From contig NW_025954974.1 in NCBI RefSeq assembly GCF_022376445.1, positions 124,001 through 188,000 on the forward strand: a stretch of DNA of 64,000 nt, read 5' to 3'. The translations under genes were made by a program, and so were the position numbers. Origin of the DNA: Fomitopsis serialis (lineage: Eukaryota; Basidiomycota; Agaricomycetes; Polyporales; Fomitopsidaceae). The notes under the pieces are model-generated. The model was not told the DNA's origin and made no database searches. It saw nothing but the letters and a program-made list of their open reading frames with translations. Positions 59,217 through 64,000 of the stretch are shown piece after piece. How positions within the stretch are numbered: the first letter of the stretch is position 1; each line of letters opens with the position of its first letter.

Positions 59217-60931
59217 CTAGCCGGCACATCCCCCGCGCGTCTTCGCGCCGCAGAACTCGAGGGGCTGCAGCGCGTCGTTCACGAAGATCCTCACGAACGT
59301 CTCTGTCTCCGTCTCCTCAGCCCCAGCGTCACCTGCCAGAATCACCCACCCCTCTTCCTCCTCGTCCTCAGCCCGCACACGCCCGCACTCTAGCCTCTCC
59401 ACGACCATCCTGGCCGAGAACGGCACCATCCTGCTCGCGCGCCACACCCTGTGCTCCCAGTGCTTGGGTATCTTCCGCGGGTTCGGCGCCTCTCCCTCCT
59501 CAACGTTGAACAAGCCGATCGCGGCGTATACGGCGACCATGAGGTTCTCGTGCGTGAAGTCTGCGTAGAGTCGCTTGTGTAGCGGGAAGGGCAGCGAGGC
59601 ATTGTGCTGTGTGCGGTCCTGTACGGGCGAGTCGGTCAGGCGGGCGAGGAGTTCGTTGACATAGCCGATGCCTTGGACGGGGCCGAGAGAGTTGCCAGGA
59701 CTGAATGCATGTATGTGAGCATGAACAACATGCGTAACGGTAAGGGAATCGACATACCCAGTCTTGTAGTACTTCTCTATGTCTCCGTGGTACTCAAACG
59801 CAGGCCACTCGTCTTCCGCGAACAAGTTGCAGAACTTGCTATGTGCATTCTTCTTGAGATGTGGTTCGGCGTTAGCGTTTGCGATGCTCTCGAAGGGGCA
59901 CATCGCCATCAAGCCGAAGGTATCGTCCTCGGATACGTTCGCGCCGGGTGCGGCCTTTCTCAGGCGCTTCGCGATCGGCGGCGCGAACTGGTGCAACCAG
60001 GTCGCCATCTCTTCCTCCGCCTCGGATGCGTTCGGGCAATTGTTGTCCAGTGTGTCATTCACCTAGCTCGTTTGTCAGAGTTAGATACAGCGAGGTAGCG
60101 TGCAGCTACCACGTACCTTCTCTGACAGGAGCAGGTCCACTACAGGCTTGACCTTCCCATGACTGCTGTCGGCAAATCCTTGCGTCCAGTTGCCCGCCGT
60201 GTCGACGACACGCTCCTGGTCTGAGGCCCGCACGAAGATGTCGCTGGCACTCCTGACTAACCTTGTATACCGCTCGTATGCCTCGATGCCGGACTCCCAG
60301 CTCTGCTCCGCGCCGAGCGGGAGCAGATGGTCCTCGTCCAGGACGTACTCGTAGTCTTTGAGGAACTCGAGCTCGGGCACTTTGTACTTGTTCGCTTCGA
60401 GCAGCTTCGCGACCGCTGCCATGTACCCGGGAGCGTCGGAATGCGAGGGGTATCGTGCGCCGTGACGATGTAGCTGATTGATATTCCATAAACAAGCGCA
60501 TATAGTCACATCAAAGTGCACGTACGATGTTGACCTTTCATGTGAGATCAGTAATGGTACAAAATCTCGCAATGTCGCCAACGAATGCTCACCTGAGTGA
60601 CATTACAACCTGTCGGTGCTGGTACGTATTCGCCGGCGGGATAGTAAGGCGAGTACTGGCCCCAGAAACGTTGTATGCGGATCGGTATGTCAACGCCAGC
60701 GTCCCGCGTGAGCTGTGGTCTCAGGGGAGGACTGAAGTTGACAAGGACGTTGTACCAGACGAAGACCATACAGAGTCCAAGGATCCATTTCCACGCGAGG
60801 TCACCGCGTCCCCACCAGCGCCCCTTCGCGGATTTTTCGCGTCGCTGCCCACTCCCCGCCAACGACTTCTCCACGGCTGGGTCATACACGGGCAGACACA
60901 CCTCCACCATCAGAGGCTGCTTTTCATCCAT
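59217..60931 (-). CDS. histidine acid phosphatase / phytase-like, membrane-anchored
   Basis: Four exons: complement(59217-59700, 59758-60062, 60117-60473, 60593-60931), 1485 nt, 494 aa. The N-terminus is basic and cytosolic, followed by one membrane helix at about aa 45-65 (WILGLCMVFVWYNVLV), giving a type II topology rather than a cleaved signal. The catalytic motif RHGARYP is at aa 116-122 (nucleophile His117). The C-terminal motif GPVQGIGYVNELLARL is typical of fungal acid phosphatases and phytases. At the proton-donor site the protein reads FTHEN (His384-Glu385), where relatives usually have HD. It likely hydrolyses phosphomonoesters outside the cytosol; the substrate is unproven. It diverges from NFU1. 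Confidence 0.9.
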
Positions 60932-61186
60932 CTCCGTCACCTATGACAGTGAAGAAAGGGGGAAGAGGGGAAAAGAGGACAGGGAGGAGAGGCCGGCGGG
61001 CTGACTTTTGTAACCGCGCTGATTGGCAGCATGTTGCGGGGTAAGACAGCGAGCGAACGAGTGATGTCACCGACGACCCAACGCGCCAGCGTCCTTCGCT
61101 AACGAGTCACGTGAAGCGTCCTGCTCCGAGTCGCTGCCAGTCTGCTTACGACTCAGCGTCGACTCATCTCTTGCAGCACAACCACC
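60932..61186. promoter_or_regulatory. shared divergent promoter region, phosphatase / NFU1
   Basis: 255 bp between divergent start codons, with a purine-rich strand near 60950-60990. No TATA box is evident. Confidence 0.45.
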
Positions 61187-62167
61187 ATGTCTTCCTCGCT
61201 ACGGCCACTGTCGCAAACGTCCAAGTCTGTTTTCAGACATCGCGCGAAAGCACACGCAGTGCCGCGCCCAGCGTGGAGGCACTTCGCGGTATCAGCGACG
61301 TGCTCGACTCACCTGCACCATGGCCTCACGTTGGCGACATACTCTGCAACCCACCCCGCGAGGCAGACGCACAGCATGGAGCGTCCATCACAATGTGAGC
61401 CATTCTTCTGCCTCTGCGTGCTGAGAAGCTCACGTCCCGCAGATCGTTCAATGTTCATCCAAACCGAGACAACGCCTAACGAGGATTCGCTGAAGTTCAT
61501 CCCTGGTGTACCTGTCATGGACGAAGGCACCGCCGAGTTCCTCGATATCAAGTCTGCGCTCAAGTCGCCACTCGCTATCCGCCTCATGGGCATCGACGGT
61601 GTCAAGAGCGCCTTCTACGGCCCGGACTTCGTCACTGTCGGAAAGGACACCGAAACGCAATGGTCCGTCATCAAGCCCGAAATCTACTCCATCCTCATGG
61701 AGTTCTTCTCCTCGGGCCAGCCACTGTTCCGGTCCGTGGAGGACAGGGAGGCGGCGGGTCCGCAGGACACGCGCATCCTCGACACGGACTCGGAGACGGT
61801 GGCGATGATCAAAGAGCTGCTCGAGACGAGGGTCAGGCCGGCTATCATGGAGGACGGCGGTGACATTGAGTTCCGCGGGTTTACGGACGATGGGTACGTG
61901 CGGGTGAAGTTGAAGGGCAGCTGCAGGGGGTGCGACTCGAGCACGGTGACGCTCAAAAGCGGCATCGAGCGGATGCTCATGCACTACATCCCGGAGGTAA
62001 AGGGTGTTGAGCAGGTAAGTTTGGCGCCTCATTGTACTGCGTCGGCCATTGATGTTGTTCGTCAGGTCCTGGACCTAGAGGAAGAGATCGCCCTCAGCGA
62101 GTTCCAGAAGCTGGAACAGCGGATCTCTCGGGAGCACCCCGACGAAGCCAAGAAGGACTCGCCGTAA
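61187..62167 (+). CDS. NFU1: NFU1-type mitochondrial Fe-S cluster carrier
   Basis: Exons 61187-61394, 61443-62014 and 62066-62167, 882 nt, 293 aa. Both introns are multiples of three without stops, so the whole span also reads open; the GTGAGC/GTAAGT donors and CAG acceptors support splicing. Residues 1-70 are Ser/Arg/His-rich, fitting a mitochondrial presequence. The Nfu N-terminal domain (MFIQTETTPNEDSLKFIPG...SPLAIRLMGIDGVKSAFYG) is followed by the NifU domain with VRPAIMEDGGDIEFRGF and the CxxC pair Cys230/Cys233 (GSCRGCDSS). Nfu1 passes [4Fe-4S] clusters to late targets such as lipoate synthase and complex I/II factors. The gene precedes HEM3 on the same strand. Confidence 0.95.
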   Translation: MSSSLRPLSQTSKSVFRHRAKAHAVPRPAWRHFAVSATCSTHLHHGLTLATYSATHPARQTHSMERPSQCEPFFCLCVLRSSRPADRSMFIQTETTPNEDSLKFIPGVPVMDEGTAEFLDIKSALKSPLAIRLMGIDGVKSAFYGPDFVTVGKDTETQWSVIKPEIYSILMEFFSSGQPLFRSVEDREAAGPQDTRILDTDSETVAMIKELLETRVRPAIMEDGGDIEFRGFTDDGYVRVKLKGSCRGCDSSTVTLKSGIERMLMHYIPEVKGVEQVSLAPHCTASAIDVVRQVLDLEEEIALSEFQKLEQRISREHPDEAKKDSP

Positions 62168-62547
62168 GTCCCTCTCGTATTGGTGGATGAGGCAGCGATT
62201 GACATGGACTCAGAATGTCACAATACATGTCCGTTTAAACCAACGGACCAGACTAGTCCGACGGCCATCTATGTAGTTGTAGCATATTCTCGATTTAATT
62301 GTATATTGGATGCTAGATGATTTGAGCATCGCTGTTCCGTTGAATGTTCGGCCTCCCTGCGAACCCGAGCTAGTGTGTAAGACTTGTGTACGACACCGGG
62401 CAGTTGGATCGGCGATCAGGCCGACGGGAGCGTCGATCTCGACTTGAATCCGAGTTGATCGCCCAATTGAGCAAATTGCAGTCGCTCAATAATCATGAGT
62501 ATGTAGCGGCCGTTGCACAGTACTAGTACACTCTTCGTCTGACCACC
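62168..62547. other. intergenic, HEM3 upstream region
   Basis: 380 bp holding the NFU1 3' end (AT-rich at 62280-62330) and the HEM3 promoter. No specific site was recognised. Confidence 0.4.
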
Positions 62548-63712
62548 ATGACCAATCCCGCCTCCGTCTCGACGGGCACCCCGCGCAAGTTCACGCTCGC
62601 CTCGCGGGCCTCCGAGCTCGCCAAGATCCAGACGAACATCGCCCGCGACGCCTTCTCCGCGACGCACCCGGACACCGAGTTCGAGACGGCGTTTATGTCC
62701 ACCGGCGGGGACAAGAACCAGTCGCAGGCGCTGTACTTACTGGGCGGGAAGGCCCTCTGGACGAAGGAACTCGAGGTCGCACTGCTCGCGGGCGAGGTCG
62801 ACATGCTCGTGCACAGCTTCAAGGACGTCCCGACGGAGCTCCCGCCAGGGTGCGAGATCGCGGGGGTGATGCGGAGGGAGGACCCGGTGGACTGCCTGAT
62901 CGTGAAGAAGGGGAAGCCATGGACGAGCCTGGAGGACCTGCCCGACGGGAGCGTGGTGGGCACGAGCAGCGTGCGGCGGGTCGCCCAGCTGAAGCGGCGG
63001 TTCCCCCGTTTCGTGTTCAAGGATGTCGTGAGTCGTCTATCCTATGCGAGACTACCCATGACTACACTCCGTACGCTGCCCATCTACAGCGCGGCAACCT
63101 GTACGTACACTTCGTGCTGTGCTCTCTCGATGCATGTTTATGTCTCCAAGGAACACCCGCATGGCCAAGCTCGACGCGCCGGACGGGCCCTTCGACGCCA
63201 TCATCCTCGCCCGTGCAGGCATGGTCCGGCTCGGCTGGGGCCCGCGCATCACCGCCAACCTCGGGCCCCCAACGCTCCTGCACGCCGTCTCCCAAGGCGC
63301 ACTCGCGATCGAGATCCGCACGGACGACGAGGCGTCCCGCGCCCTCTGCGCGGGCATCACGCACTGGCCGACGGAGTGGGCGTGTCGCGCGGAGCGCGCG
63401 TGTCTGCGGGTGCTCGAGGGCGGGTGCAGCGTCCCCGTCGGCGTGCATACGGAGCTGAGGGAGAAGGAGGGCGAGAGGGGAGGGGTGTTGGTGCTCACGG
63501 GCTGTGTCACTTCGCTGGATGGCGCGAAACATGTCGAGCATACCATTGAGCGGGAGGTGAGGTCGGTGGAGGAGGCGGAGGAGATAGGGAAGCAGTTGGC
63601 GAAAGTGCTGATTGAGACTGGGGCACGAGAGATCCTGGCTGATATCAAGGAGGACCGCGACAAAAAGATCCAATTGAGCGAGGCGGCGGAGAGTGCTACC
63701 GCCGCGGTGTAA
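62548..63712 (+). CDS. HEM3: porphobilinogen deaminase (hydroxymethylbilane synthase)
   Basis: Exons 62548-63027, 63090-63100 and 63151-63712, 1053 nt, 350 aa. The middle exon is an 11-bp microexon that completes the invariant FKDV-RGNL-NTRMAKL loop; no other splice choice keeps this motif and the frame. Conserved features are FTLASRASELAKIQT, STGGDKN, GGKALWTKELEVALL, DMLVHSFKDVPTELP, VGTSSVRR and DAIILARAGM. Cys256 in GGCSVPVG binds the dipyrromethane cofactor. The enzyme joins four porphobilinogen units into hydroxymethylbilane in the cytosol, the third enzyme of heme synthesis. A charged C-terminal extension ends the protein. Confidence 0.96.
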
Positions 63713-64000
63713 CTTATTCATTGCTATTGCGCGAAGTGTGAAAGACGTCTGTACTACGGAATATAGGGACAGATGTAGACAAAAGATGTACAATATTGTT
63801 GACGAGATGCTGCAAGCGGTTCTAGTAGGTTGCAGAGCATGGGAAGTATGCGCCAACCAAGAATGGTACCGGCGCAAGATGACCTTTAAGCTCCTTCTGC
63901 GTCTCCGCCGGTGCCCGCAGTTCTAGTTAGTATAGCAAACGAGAAGTCAAGATACTGTGAACTTGAAGCGGATACGGAGCGTCGACTCGGACGCGTTGGC
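63713..64000. other. 3' flank of HEM3
   Basis: Terminal 288 bp; contains the HEM3 3' region, and no further gene was recognised. Confidence 0.4.

Overview
This window is nuclear DNA of a basidiomycete fungus, most likely an agaricomycete of the polypore type. The signs are many 48-65 bp introns with GTRNGT donors and CTAAC-like branch sites, recognisable agaricomycete protein families (F-box proteins, DUF6534 membrane proteins, UNC93-like transporters, the UvrD/TRANK1-like giant helicase) and fungal hAT and chromodomain Ty3/Gypsy elements. No tRNA, rRNA or CRISPR array was recognised.

Layout. 1-0.8 kb: 3' part of a trypsin-fold serine peptidase-like gene. 1.06-1.58 kb: decayed copy of the end of SDO1. 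1.6-9.0 kb: two almost identical hAT transposons head to head, a 7.4 kb imperfect palindrome. 9.2-33.1 kb: a giant UvrD-type helicase gene split by a 15.2 kb insertion (10.12-25.31 kb). The insertion is bounded by a 27-bp inverted repeat, is full of AAGACGG-core minisatellites, and carries a full-length, very young Gypsy retrotransposon (12.6-23.1 kb) with identical 225-bp LTRs and an extra third ORF. 33.3-36.4 kb: the divergent pair SDO1 (ribosome maturation) and a BAR-SH3 protein (Rvs167/Hob1 type). 37.0-40.5 kb: two F-box proteins. 41.6-42.3 kb: ISA1-type Fe-S assembly scaffold. 42.7-48.9 kb: a tandemly duplicated pair of F-box-like genes. 49-57 kb: gene-poor, with one worn DUF6534 membrane protein gene. 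57.1-63.7 kb: compact housekeeping block of UNC93-like transporter, membrane-anchored histidine acid phosphatase, NFU1 (Fe-S carrier) and HEM3 (porphobilinogen deaminase).

How the genes relate. Fe-S and heme functions recur (ISA1, NFU1, HEM3; NFU1 and HEM3 are neighbours on one strand), while the left half is dominated by nested transposons that broke or displaced host genes. I built exon models by hand and checked reading phase at every junction; SDO1, BAR-SH3, both duplicated F-box genes, UNC93-like, phosphatase, NFU1, HEM3, both hAT transposases and the 34-exon helicase segment all close in frame.

Caveat. Several otherwise well-preserved genes are each broken by loss of exactly one base, usually in a homopolymer. 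This looks more like residual long-read consensus error than real decay, so apparent pseudogenes here need raw-read checks.
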